Source: Brachycybe producta (lineage: Eukaryota > Arthropoda > Diplopoda > Playtdesmida > Andrognathidae). Taken from it: a stretch of 64,000 nt of DNA. The position numbers and the translations under genes are program-made. The DNA is taken from assembly GCA_036925085.1 (NCBI GenBank), contig JAUPFP010000097.1:280001-344000 (forward strand), given 5' to 3'. Position 1 is the first letter of the stretch. Every line of letters starts with the position of its first letter. Under the pieces are notes generated by a model, which ran no database searches, was not told the DNA's origin, and was given only the letters and a program-made list of their open reading frames with translations. This document shows positions 1-11,679 of the stretch, in pieces.

Positions 1-533
1 TTAATTAAAGTGAAGTTGAAAATAATTAAAATGAATTTAAATGAACGTAAGCAGGCAAAACGTAAGTTGAAGTTCCACATGCTTTTACAGTTTTATTAAT
101 TTTGTCTGAATACAAGAATTGTTGTTGGAACATCAATAAAAGGAAAAAGTAGTTGGAAGGAGAGAGAATCCCTTTATTTTATGCATTTTTGGAGAACTTC
201 CATTGACGCTTATTTTCCTATTGTTGATGAGTTAGGTACAAATGCTCGGAGCCATCGTAATGCTCATAATATACATTACATGTATTTGCACTCGAGAAGA
301 TTAGAAGAAAATGATGTGCATTGCACAGTTGCAGATGTTTATTTAAATTTGTTTGTTTGTATACATTTTAATTATTTTTAACTTCAGATTATGAAATATT
401 TGAATTTCACATAAAGTACTGTACATAGTGCGTATTTTTAACTGAACGTTTTTGTTAGGTTTGTGTTTTGCTCAATAAATCTTGCTGCAAAAAGGCGTTT
501 TTTGATGCAAGAGAGTGTAGGCTATCTTTTCTA

Positions 534-1129
534 CACAGTGTGCCAATAAAATGTATACACACTTTGGTTGTTAATAACTGCCATATTTATGTTCTTAGAT
601 TTAAATTGATTTTTTTTATAATTTAGACTAAATGTTACAATAAAGAGATTACATATGAAAGCATTGCATGTTTTATGTTTAAATGATGCATCATCTCAAG
701 TGTTCCAAGTTTCTTCTTCCATTCTCAAATCAACGCATTGTTGACATCGGTAAGAAACTGATCTGCAAACTTTAATTAACATTTCCTGTAATTGTGCAAC
801 AATTCTCTTAGATTTCTTACAGTAACATTATAAAAAAAATGGTAAGAAATTGAAGAGAATTGTCACGCAATTACAAAATATATGTTAATTGATGTTTGCA
901 GATCGGTTTCTTACCGATGTCAGCAATGTCTTGATTTGAGAATGGAAGACATTTTGAAAACTTGATATAACGCCGCCTTTATAAATAAAACTTGCAATGC
1001 TGTTAGATATAATCTTTATTGCAACATTTACTCTTAATAATAAAATTATTAAATGAAATTAAAAAAAATGAACATGACAGTTATTAACTTATTAACAACC
1101 AAAGGTGTATGCATTTTTGTGGCACTGTG
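534..1129. mobile_element. Palindromic Tc1/mariner-type MITE with TA duplication
   Basis: The left end CACAGTGTGCCA and the right end TGGCACTGTG are inverted and each is flanked by TA (532-533, 1130-1131), the mariner target site. The arms match over most of the 596 bp: ACTTTGGTTGTTAATAA pairs with TTATTAACAACCAAAGG, and CTTCCATTCTCAAATCAA pairs with TTGATTTGAGAATGGAAG. The element is almost a perfect foldback with no coding capacity. Confidence 0.75.
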
Positions 1130-1138
1130 TATTTTGTT

Positions 1139-2900
1139 AATGATGGTGCATCATAGAGATCATATATTGACAGTCAAGTGAAGCAGATAATACACAACTT
1201 AAAACTCAGAAATTTTTATTTTTTTTTTTACAACTTTCAACTTAATTCACTTTTTCTTTCGTTAACGTATGCTTTGTTGGTAGCTTCAAAATTCGGTTTT
1301 GAGTTTTTTAAACCTTGTTTTTGATACATCAATTTTTGCTTAAATTGCTCGAATCGCTCTATAGCAACCAGACGGCAATTCGAAAAGTAATAACGATTTC
1401 TCATTACCCGAAGAAAAATCTTAAAAAAAAATGCACAAAATAATTGTTCATAAAGCTGAAAGATGTTCTCGAAGAACGGTGCATGTTGTTTACAAAACGG
1501 GCATTTTTGAGGTCGTCCAGCTTTTCAATTGGGTATAACAAATAACCCATTTTGAATTGTGCGACCAAAAAAGACCTCGTTACCTGTCCCACAATATACT
1601 GCATAAGTGATTGCCACAGTCTTTAATTATAGAATTATTGTTCAGAACAAAGTTTTAGGAAATTTTTTTTAGGTATTTTGACCATGTTTCTGGATACGAG
1701 AAATGGATTATGTTTTATGACGTCGTCGTGCATGACGTACATGCATATTCATTGCTTTTTTTTTTGTTCTGACAACGCTATTTTCAATTCCTAATAAATT
1801 ATTAAAATATCATAAGAACTAAACTAAGTTAACTTCATTAAATGATCATTTGAATAAGATAAAAAAAGAGTGTATTTGATTTATGAATATTGATGAAAGA
1901 AACTTAAATTTGATAATTAGACATTTTGATGAATAAATAATTTACAAAGCTGTTTGAGTTTTCTTATCATCGGATGATATATTCCGGGATATTTACGGGA
2001 AAGGATCAAAGCGTTAGAAATAATTTTTTTTGTTATTAGAAATGTTTTTCTTCTTTCTTATTATCATCTTTATTCTTTGTAATCTTAATTATTTCTAGTG
2101 TCGTTTTTTTTTTGTAATGAAAGTAAAAATAAAAAACGCATCTCGCGAAGTGTATCTTATTTATACATTTTTTTTTGATAAGTTTTTTTGATATGATATT
2201 TGTTAATTGGACCAATTATGAACTGTCAGGCGAAATGGTACTTAATTCGAAGATGAACTTCAGAACTTCAGAATGAAAAAAATAGGCTATCTGAAATAGT
2301 GAAGGGGCAATTACATAAAAAAAAGCAAGCATTTATTTGGATATGTGTGTGTGTCTGACGTTCAATGCACAGACAAAAAAGTATTAACGGGGAAACGTTT
2401 AGAAATGTGATTAAAAATGTGATAAGAAATGATAACAAAAGATAGTTCTGGTAGAATCTGCTTCATTTTGATTTAAGAGGGCACTTTAGCGTGCACGTGC
2501 TTGCTGCAACACGAGAAATATGATGTTTCCAAAAACATATAGCCTCCCCTCCTATTGTAACCATCTTGATATTATTAACTTGAGTTTTGAACAGTAGTTG
2601 AGGGAGGATGCAATCGCTTCTTGAATGTTGTGACCCGGTTTTTAAGGTCTTAAGGAACATCGTTCAGCTTTATGAAAAATTGGATGTATTTTTATTTAGA
2701 TGTTCTTCAGGTTTTAACACGTTTTTAGAATTGTTTCGAATGACCAGTATGGTTGCCGGAGCCATTTGAGGTTCCCATGGCATGTGTAACTCTGGACTCC
2801 GGAGTGTCTAGTCTTAAGCTCTTTAGATGAGGCGACTGAATAATTGCCAAATTGAACAAAAGCTAACCTGAATAAGCGCCTGATTTGTTGGCGTCTATTC
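1139..2900. other. Non-coding stretch without recognised feature
   Basis: AT-rich DNA with short open frames of no recognisable family. Near its right end (2820-2900) one arm of an inverted repeat appears, paired with 3190-3255. Confidence 0.6.
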
Positions 2901-3260
2901 AGTTTAGCATTTGCAAACACGCCCAGTGGCCGAGTGGTTATACAGTATAATCACCAGATGTTGTACTCGGGAGGTCTCGGGAACATGGTTGTTGTGTTTG
3001 TCTTACATAATTAAGGAGTCGACGTGAGACAGGGCAGCTGGTTATAACACACATCTCGCTTAATTCCGGGCCGAATGGCCCGTCATTATCTCTCGTCATT
3101 CATCGTCACCATTGACCGACCCTGCACTATGCGGGACGTGGTCCAGCTCTAGAAGAAGATTGAGTTTAGCATTTATTCAGTTTGGGTGGGTTGTTTAGTT
3201 TGGCGCTTATTCAATTTGTCACTTGTTCAATTTGAGGCTTATTCAACGCCATCCCGTTCT
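2820..3260. repeat. Inverted repeat interrupted by the SINE
   Basis: Sequence around AAATTGAACAAAAG...GAATAAGCGCC on the left is complementary to GGCGCTTATTCAATTTG on the right. This suggests an older foldback element into which the SINE at 2913-3162 was inserted. Confidence 0.45.
2913..3162 (+). mobile_element. tRNA-derived SINE with 12-bp target-site duplication
   Basis: Begins near CCCAGTGGCCGAGTGGTTA, a good RNA polymerase III A box as in tRNA-Leu/Ser. A degenerate B-box region follows (GAGGTCTCGGGAAC), then a non-tRNA body and an AAG-containing end. AGTTTAGCATTT flanks it at 2901-2912 and 3163-3174, which fits LINE-mediated insertion. It is not a functional tRNA. Confidence 0.7.
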
Positions 3261-3766
3261 AGGTTTTATTTTGAACCTCTTGTGTCCTTTTTTTGTTCTG
3301 CTTTTTCATCTTGTTTCAGATTTCTATTCTTCCGGATGGTTTTTCTTCATTTTCGTTGCCATTCACGCAACCCATACAATTTGTAAGAAACTTGTTTCCT
3401 GTTTGACACTTTAATTGATTTTCTTGGTTTTCGCTGGTTTTCGCTTTCTTGATTAGTATTTTTTTTTTTTTGCTTTTGTTGTGGTTTTAAAGGGATTATG
3501 TTTTAATTTGTTATCGCAAAAGTTTGTTATATTTTTGTCTTGAATGGCAGCTCTTTTAATTTCATCTGCGCTTCATATTAGTGGTTTTTGTGATTTTTTT
3601 ATCTACTGGATTAAGAATTGAAGTGAAATCACTTGATGATTCTGTTTTCGTTTCATATTTATCGCACGAACGCTACATTTGATAAAGTCTTTTAAATAAT
3701 TATAGCTGTTAATACCACTGTTTCACAGGAAGCTTTTGAAGCATTTTGAATAAAAATGAAAGTGGA

Positions 3767-3867
3767 CGCAAAACTTTGTTTGCAAACTGTTTACAAACTA
3801 TTTACAATCGCTGCGGTATCAAACACATAAAACTTTTGTTTGGTAACAGTTTGCAAACAAAGTTTAT
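3767..3867. repeat. Short inverted repeat
   Basis: AAACTTTGTTTGCAAACTGT pairs with ACAGTTTGCAAACAAAGTTT about 60 bp further on. Probably a small MITE remnant. Confidence 0.6.
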
Positions 3868-4122
3868 AAACAAAGTTTCCAAAAAGTCTGGACTAGGCTT
3901 TAGAATCTTGAGAGTGTGCGCTAAACAGGAAAATTCTGGCTGTCATATAACCGGACATGGAAATGGTGGCTGTCAAGTAACCAGTTATTTCTTCTGGGGG
4001 TGCGTGTTCCGTCAGATTATTTATTCCGGGGTTGTGCGTGCTTCGTTTCTTTTTAAGTAAGAAGGGGGTGCACTAAAAAAAAAAAACGTTTGGACACCAC
4101 TGTCTTATAAGGAAGGCTTTTT

Positions 4123-4542
4123 TAGAGGTGGGACGAATCCTAATTTTTTTTTTAATCCGAATCCTGAAAGGTCCTCGAATCTCTCATATAAGAATCCTGT
4201 ATTATTCATTAAGAAGATACAAATAAATGAAATAATATTAAATATTAAATTATTAATAATAAAAAAAAACAAGTGTAGCCCTCAGGGTCGCCACAAGGTG
4301 ATCCCGATCCATTGGTGATCGGATAACCACCGAAATTGGAATATTCGCCGATTTTTTTTTTTTTTGTTAGTGAACGCTTCTATTGGACGTCAATGGAGTT
4401 AAAACTAATTTTAACAAAGTTTTTAACAGTTTTTTTAAAGGTTAGGATTCGAAAGATTCGAAAGACGAAAAAAGCGTGAAGATTCGAGTTTTCAAATCTC
4501 GAATATTTTTCAAGATTCGAGGATTCGAATGTCCCATCCCTA
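4123..4542. mobile_element. hAT-type MITE (GATTCGA-rich)
   Basis: The ends TAGAGGTGGGACGAATCC and GGATTCGAATGTCCCATCCC are inverted and resemble hAT termini. The flanks share CTTTTTT on both sides. The internal part has many GATTCGA motifs near the right end. Non-coding. Confidence 0.6.
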
Positions 4543-5782
4543 CTTTTTTTTCTGTGTGTGTGTGTGTGCGACCTAGGTTTTCCGTCTTTTTATTTTTTTA
4601 TGTTGGTGTTTATGAACTTCGTGTTCTTTTTTTTTGTTATTGGTAATTTACTGCAAACTGTTTTTTTTTGTTGTTGCTGTTAATATGACTGGAATGATGG
4701 AACCCATACTTTTCATGTGCAAAGGTATACACTATACACTGTATGTATAATAATAATACAAGTGCACTTAAATGAGGCTTGTGTTGTTCGTGAGCTCTAA
4801 CGGGGTTCATTACCAGAATTTTATTATGGTTTTTTTTCTCCGGTTCATTCTTTTTATGAAGATGAAGAAGAGGAAGAGAAAAAAAAAACACGTTTTAATG
4901 TTAGTTAGACATTCTTTTATTTTGTCCATTATTGGATTTAGAAGACTTCGACAATTGTGCGAACACATTTACACGCTTCACTGTATAGTAGCAACAAGAG
5001 CCCCATTTTATTTATATTAAATTTATTGTACATTATTATTATTTTTTTCTTCTTTTTCTTCTTGAGAGTTTCGTATTATTATTCTTTGCAAGTTGGCAGC
5101 GACATCCAAAAAAAAATTATTGAAGATTTTTGTGGTTGAAATTTTTATGTTCAACTTTTTTTTTTTCATCTATTGTAAAGTTTATTTTATGTGGAGCTTT
5201 TTTTTTTTAAAAAAAAACTCTTTTAAGAGTTTTTCTTAGCAAAGCCAAAAAAATGTGTTCGAAAGCATTGGATGATTTTCTTTTTTTTTTTTTTTTTGTC
5301 TGCACTTTTTCTTGTTCTGTTTTTATGGTTGATTTCGGAAGGGGAAACTCATGAAAAGAAAGAAGTTTCTATAAATGTATATAGTTATCGCTAACATCGT
5401 TCAATTTAGCGAAAATGTAAAATATTACTTTCCTCCTCCTTCTCCTCCTTTCTTTCTTTCTTCACATTAAGATATGTGTTTTATTCGCTTTTTTATATGT
5501 GGTGAGAAAATTGGGGGAGAAGATAGTAGAATAATAATAAAAAAAAAGTGAAATCACGTTATCCAGCCACACAAGGTTTCATTTTTTTATTTTCATTTCT
5601 CGCTTTGAATCGCTTCTGAGGTTTTTTTTTTTTACTTTTTCTATAAGTATCTTTTTTGGGGGGCTTTTTGTTTATATTAGAGAGGAAACCTCTTTATTTG
5701 TCTTTTTTCTCTTCTCTTAAATAGGAATTAAGGGATGCTGAACGCGCAAGCCCCTTGTGATAGGCAATCACTGCTATCTTCT

Positions 5783-5806
5783 CCCCCCCCCCCCCCCCCC
5801 CCCCCC
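5783..5806 (+). repeat. Poly-C tract
   Basis: An uninterrupted run of about 24 C, unusual in this AT-rich sequence. It could be a slippage hot spot or partly an assembly artefact. Confidence 0.9.
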
Positions 5807-5897
5807 TTTCTCCTTCGATCCTATTTTGTATTGAGTTTAATTTCCTGAATCCTTGATCCTCAAACATTCGTATCAACTGACTGACTTGACTGATCAT

Positions 5898-6230
5898 TAA
5901 GGGCTCGGATTTTTATGCGAATATCAAGCAAAATGATTTCTCAATCTCTGGCACAAGAGCCCAATTGTCAAGTAACAACCCCCATTTAGATCATGTTTTG
6001 TTTTTGTTTTGTTTTTTCAAATCACAAACATTAATTAGAGGCTAGAACCTTCTAGATGACATCTGATAGTAACCACCTATATAGCTTCTAACCAGCCTTT
6101 TTTTAAATAGAAAAAGCATAATTGTTGGTTGCTCTTTATAATGATGTTTGATTAATTACTTCACAATTGGCACTTGGGCCACATATTGAGAAACATTTGG
6201 CTTGATATTGCATAAAAATCCGAGCCCTAG
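5898..6230. mobile_element. hAT-type MITE, family TAGGGCTCGGAT
   Basis: Terminal inverted repeats are AAGGGCTCGGATTTTTATGC and GCATAAAAATCCGAGCCCTA, followed inward by a second pair around CAATTG. TGATCAT flanks both sides (5891-5897, 6231-6237), fitting an 8-bp hAT duplication with one mismatch. No coding capacity. Same family as the outer element at 9452-11159. Confidence 0.75.
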
Positions 6231-8013
6231 TGATCATCAAGAGGTTCTACTGTATATATCGGATGGGCTGAAGTGATTTTTGGAAGGGGGCGGGGAAATG
6301 TAGCCTCTATCAGAGTTTGATGGGGGAAAAAAAGTCCAAACTGAATGAGCATCAAATGGAATGAACACCAAATTCAAAACGCGCCACATTGGAACCATTG
6401 CCAAATAATTATGTTTACTTTTGGTTAATGTTCATAATACAGTTAATAACGTTTAACACGTAAATGGATAACATGAAATATATTTTCGGTCCGGTTCCTT
6501 AGAATTGCATAAACATTGTTTTAAAACAATTGAATAATCTCGTTCCTTTCCATTTCGTGGTTAAACGGTTTCAACTGTACTGGACCTTTGTTTTATGTGG
6601 TCTTTATTTGGTCTGGCGTTTTGTTTTTCCTTTGGGGCTTCTTCACATTTTTTTTCTTAAGAGCCTAGATATAGCGTTTATTTCAAAATTTCTCCGAATG
6701 TGTAGGCGCTGCGATCGTTGTTGATTGAAAAAGGGTTTTTTAACGTTTTTTCTCCCGGTTCGAAGTCACATAATAATTAATAGAAAAATAATTTCGCGTG
6801 CTAATCTTATAAAAAGAAAACATCGTGAAGCCAATAGATTAATGCACGTGCTAATTATTATGTGATTGTTCTAAGTCGTTTTTAATGGGAGTTCTTCAAA
6901 TGTTTGGGTGACGGTTTTTTGCTCCTATGGGACTTAACATGGAGTTAAAAAACGTAAGATTTTAAATGTTATTTAAAAATAGAAAGCTCTTTTAAAATTT
7001 AGAAAAAGGAATGATATTGAAGGCAATAAACCCGTGTAAGTACGTGCTAATTTTTCTGATTGCTCTAAATCATTTTTAATCAGAGTTCTCTTAACTTTTG
7101 TTGGACGGTGTTTTAGTCCTATGGGACTTAACATGGAGTTAAAAAACGTACTAAATAATAATAAAAAATAGAAGGACCTTTTCAAAATTTATAAAAAGGA
7201 AACATCATGAAGCCAATACATGAATGTATGTGCTAATTATTTTGTTATCGTTCTAAATCGTTTTTAACAAGAGTTTTTCAAATGTTTGTGGGACGGTTTT
7301 GAGGCCAATGGGATTTAACATGGGGTTAAAAAAACGAACGACTTTGAACCTTGTTTAAAAATAGAAGGACCTTTTCAAAAATTATATAAATCGAGTACGT
7401 AAAGAACAATACTTTTTATTGCATTTTGCGCTTTACTGTATTTTAATTGAGCGATTGTGAAGCGATTTCTTGCAGTTTTAGTAACACCATACAAGAACAC
7501 TCATTTGTCTCGTTGTCGTCTGCTCAAAACAACAAGATGGACGTGGATCTAGGCTCTTAATTTGGTGCTTCCTTTCAAGAGTTTTTGATTTTTTTTACAT
7601 GTTTAAAATTAATGACTGGAATTAGTTAAATTGGAAATTATCGAAATGAGGAGCACATTTCGCACTTCGGCTGGAAGAATGGCACAACTAAAAAACCACT
7701 TTTGGTTGGGGAAAATGAGTTTAAAACTTAAGGGAAGATTCATGGCTTACTTTGCTGAGTTCCTCAAGTGCAAAACCCGTTTTGATTATTCACAATATGG
7801 GTTTATTTGGCTCCCCTACAATAGATTGAGATAGAGAAATTGCAAACGTTCCCAAAAAAAAGTGTTTGTTACTCTTCTTGCTGAGGTGCAATTTTTTTCA
7901 TGGCATTTTTATTAATGGGTTCATATACATTATACAACGTGGAACAAAAAAGACCAAAGACTAATCAGAACGATCCGCCAAAGTTTATGGTGCAGAAATT
8001 GTGTACTGTACAT

Positions 8014-8339
8014 AAAGCATGTCAAACTCAAAGGCTAACACGGGCCAAATAAACAAGGTCTAAGTTTATGGGGGCCGCAAAAAAACAAAAACTTCAATTT
8101 CTATAGAAACGTAGGTTTATTTCGAAAAGTAGAGTATAAAAAAAAAGTCTAAGAACAACGATAAAACTAATGTTTTCTTCCTGACACTTGGCATCTCTTC
8201 TCTGCTACAATCTTTCCTACTTGTTGGGAAATCTTGTTCGCAGTGATTACTTTCAAAACTGACCCAAGTTGAATGTCACAGTAATCCTGGATCTGACAGG
8301 TGCTGGGCCGCATGTGGGCCGCGAGTTTGACATGCTTGG
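8014..8339 (-). mobile_element. Internally deleted hAT transposon, copy A
   Basis: The ends GCATGTCAAACTC and GAGTTTGACATGC are inverted, and TGTACAT flanks both sides (8007-8013, 8340-8346). On the minus strand about 55 codons remain open and end Ala-Glu-Lys-Arg-Cys-Gln-Val-Ser-Gly, the style of C-terminus found in GTF2IRD2/ZBED5-like hAT transposases. The catalytic part is gone. Confidence 0.7.
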
Positions 8340-9084
8340 TGTACATGGTTGTGCCTACAATTGCCATCCTGTAATTTGATGTTTGTGACGTCAGAAGCGA
8401 TGAACTAAAAATGGAAGTTTGGTTCATTTTTGTTTTACAAAATGATGATAGCCAAAGTTCACAGCGTTTCTTGATTGTCATTCTTATTATCCCTTTTTAT
8501 TATCAGGCAAAAATTGACACAATTTTGTTGTTTTTTTTTTCAACCCATGCGACGTCACGTCCTGTCTTGTTTGAGTGCGGTAACTATATAGAAGAGCAAA
8601 GATGGAATAAAAAGTCTAAATGAGCTTTTGAGAATGAAATCGTTTGGAAGAAAAAAAAGTGGTTTTAGTGTTTGGATATATTATGATAATAGAGAGAGAG
8701 GAGAGGATCATTCGAATGGGTGGACTGTTTAATTATGTCTTTTAGTTTCAGTACTTTTTTTTGTCTTTCTCAGAACATCTAATTCCATTTTTATCTCTTG
8801 TTGTTTCTTCCCGTTGGTTGTAATTTGGGAGTCATTCAAGCTGTGTGAATGCATTATGATAACGCAATATTATGTAATTATATATGAGAGACATTTAATA
8901 AAAATTTGCCATCATTGTATTTGAATCACTGTGATGTTTGTTAGGAGACAAGACAGTCCGAAAGAGAAAAAGAATTTTAATTATGCCAAAGGTGGCCTTA
9001 ATGTATGAGGAAGGAGCTTTGGTTAGAAAAATTGAAACTTTTCTCGTTGTTACATTTGAGTTAATTTTTGTCGCTCAAAATGAA

Positions 9085-9085
<1 letters not shown>

Positions 9086-9130
<45 letters not shown>
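9086..9130 (+). repeat. (TTA)n microsatellite
   Basis: About 15 TTA units; it creates a poly-Tyr open frame that is not a gene. Confidence 0.9.
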
Positions 9131-9131
<1 letters not shown>

Positions 9132-9762
9132 TGAAGGTTGGCAACAATTAAAAATGAGACATAAATCAAATTTATGTTTGCAAATCTCTATATAGTCTAA
9201 TCCTTTTTCGTCTCTCAAAGAATTATTTTTTTTTTTCGTTTCGAATTTTAAAAATATTTGTTTTCTATTTACTGAGTATTAAATTTTGTTTCTAAGGTAA
9301 AAAAGAAACCTTCATTTAATATAATCAAAGAACATTTTTTTAAAGAAATTTATATCTTTTGCGCACCATTTATTATTAACATTTTAAAATTGACTTGTTA
9401 TGGAATTCTTATATAACTATTAAGGTGAATGAGTCTACGTTTTATAATTAGTTGGGTTCGGATTTTTATGCAATATCGAGCAAATGTTTCACAATTTGGG
9501 CCAATTAAGTGCCAATTGTGAAGTATAGTTATCATTAGGGCTCGGATGTTGATGACCTAAAAAATGGAAAAAATGACCATATAAAATGCCCTTTAAAAAG
9601 TAAAAAAATGACCTTAAAAATTGGGAAAATGACCTAACTTAAATTCACTCTATACCTATTCAGAATTGCACTGAACAACTAAGTGCATTCTGAGGTACTT
9701 TTGTTTCACACAATGTGGAAAATATATTTTCACTAAACTCAGCAACAAGTTGTCGTAAAGGG

Positions 9763-10427
9763 TAGTACACACCGGGATTCTTTGTTGCGATACATTGTTG
9801 CAGTGCTGAATCGCGGCTGAATCTCGTCTGTTGCGATTCTGTCCCGCAACAATCTTGAAATGTTGCGGGGCTGAATTTCAGCAGCTCAGATTCATGTTTT
9901 TTGAGCCCCATCGAAATGGGAAACATTTCAACATTGTTGCGGGACATTTCATGGTGTGGACGTCTTTTGAAATATAAACAAAGACTTTTGAGACTTTTTG
10001 AGTCTTTCTCAGTGGTCCACATCTTTTTTTAAGTCTATAGACTATAGTACCAGACTTAAAAAAAAGATGCGGACCACTGAAAATACTGTTAAACAAATTT
10101 TGCATAAATTGTGTAACTGTGTTTCAGGTTGTCCAAAAGGCTTAAACCGAATGTGCTCTCAGCTGAGAAGAGCTTGTGTGCCCACCACCATTTCTGCTTT
10201 ATTTGCCCCTCTTTATAAATCATCGTGTAGGCCCATATTGCAAGGGCCACTTTCGCTGGTGATATTTACGTGGTGAAAGCAAGAAGGAGAAAGAAACACT
10301 GAGTGTAGGTGTGGACACGGAACAATATTGCGGGTCTGAATTGCGTCAGTTGAGATTCTGCCCTGCAACATTGAATCGGAGCAGTCCCGCAACAATGTAT
10401 CGCAACAAAGAATTCTTGTGTGTACTA
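9763..10427. mobile_element. Third element nested within 9536-10933
   Basis: Left TAGTACACACCGGGATTCTT and right AAGAATTCTTGTGTGTACTA are inverted, followed by TTGTTGCGATACATTGTTGC and its complement. The centre contains a strong hairpin (10010-10079). No clear target duplication was found. Confidence 0.7.
10010..10079. repeat. Near-perfect hairpin
   Basis: CAGTGGTCCACATC followed by a T run and AAGTCT pairs with AGACTT, an A run and GATGCGGACCACTG. Arms are about 27 bp with a loop of about 15 bp. Confidence 0.8.
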
Positions 10428-11679
10428 GGCTTAAGTGTCCTGCTGTAGATGGTTTTGATTTCGACATTTTATCAAGGTTAAAGAGAATTGCAAGCAAATG
10501 TAGATAAAAATGTTCCCTTAAGCTAAGAATGTAATTAAAATCAGTTCAATACTGTCTCACACCTTTTTACCATATATGGAAGATGTTTTTTGTACTTTGA
10601 CTGTGACCATAATGCCATCTATTTCACCTAAAAGAAACTAGTTTTATAATATTGTTCAATGGAGTTATTCATCCATTTTAACCCTATCTGTTTTGAAATG
10701 TCCGATATTTAATGGAGAGGAGGAGAAAACCTAACATTTAAAAAATGTCCTAAAAATAGAAAAAAATGCCTAAAAATGCAAAAAATGCCTCAAAACCCAA
10801 AAAATGCAAAAAAAATGCAAAATAAAAATTACATTTTTGGAATCTGTATGAAAAGAATCATATTTGTGTGTTATTTAGCATCGTGTCAGACCTTTCAGAA
10901 AAAAGATGAAATGTCATCAACATCCTAGCCCTAGTTATCATCATTAGAGCAACTTCAGTTATGCTTTTCTCATCGAAAAGGCTGGTTAGAGGCTACAGGG
11001 CTGGTTACTATAAGTTTTCAAATAGAGTTCAAGCTTTTAACCAGTGTTTTTGATTGCTAAAAAAAACATTTATCTAAACGAGATTGTTACTTAACAGTTG
11101 GCCGTTGGGCCAAAGATTGAGAAACACTTGCTTGATATTGCATAAGAATCCTAGCCCTAATAATCACCATATATATATATAAAATATTAATCAGTTTTTA
11201 GATATTTTTTTGTTGAAATTTGCATAAAGTTGCACAATTTGACTTCATTCAACTGAGAATAAATATCTACAAGAGGTTTCTAAAGCCGAATTATTTTGAT
11301 TTTGCATTTTATTTTATTTTTTGTTGTTTCTTTTGTTTTTGACTGTAAATGTTTAAGCCTTTTAATTAATTTACTTTTGTTATATTTTATGAATTCTTTT
11401 ATACACACATAAAACGAACAGTTTTTTTTAGCATGTTTTGATTAAATTGAATATTTTATGTGTATTTTCTATTTGCATAAAACGTACAAATTCTAAAACC
11501 AATTTGCACATGTTTTAATATTTATCTGCATAAAAGTTTTGTTCTTAATAATTAGATTTCCACGCTCAAACAACCCTCTCGCATCTCTTAAACTAAGTCT
11601 AATCGTACAAGTACTATTTTTTGTAGTCTTCCAACGTCTCCAGCGCTCTTTTCCGAACATTACCATTCAAAATCTTTAG

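Larger units (their letters stand above)
9536..10933. mobile_element. Second hAT-type element, inserted into the outer one
   Basis: Ends TAGGGCTCGGATGTTGATGA and TCATCAACATCCTAGCCCTA are inverted. GTTATCAT flanks both sides exactly (9528-9535, 10934-10941), an 8-bp duplication as expected for hAT. Subterminal A-rich repeats of the form AAAAATGCC/AAAAATGACC fill both ends. No transposase gene. Confidence 0.85.
9452..11159. mobile_element. Outer hAT-type element of a nested stack
   Basis: Left end TTGGGTTCGGATTTTTATGC; right end GCATAAGAATCCTAGCCCTA. Both match the MITE at 5898-6230, including the internal CAATTGTGAAG and TTGATATTGCATA blocks. The element is split by the insertion at 9536-10933. 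Confidence 0.7.

Noticed and set aside
2923..3000. tRNA gene (Leu/Ser-like)
   Set aside because: The A box is good but the B box and acceptor stem are degenerate and the sequence continues into a body flanked by a 12-bp duplication; it is a SINE.
8938..9195. 85-codon frame with poly-Tyr
   Set aside because: Created by the (TTA)n microsatellite.
9660..10497. Several open frames of 75-120 codons on both strands
   Set aside because: They lie within nested inverted-repeat elements and mirror each other; no domain recognised.
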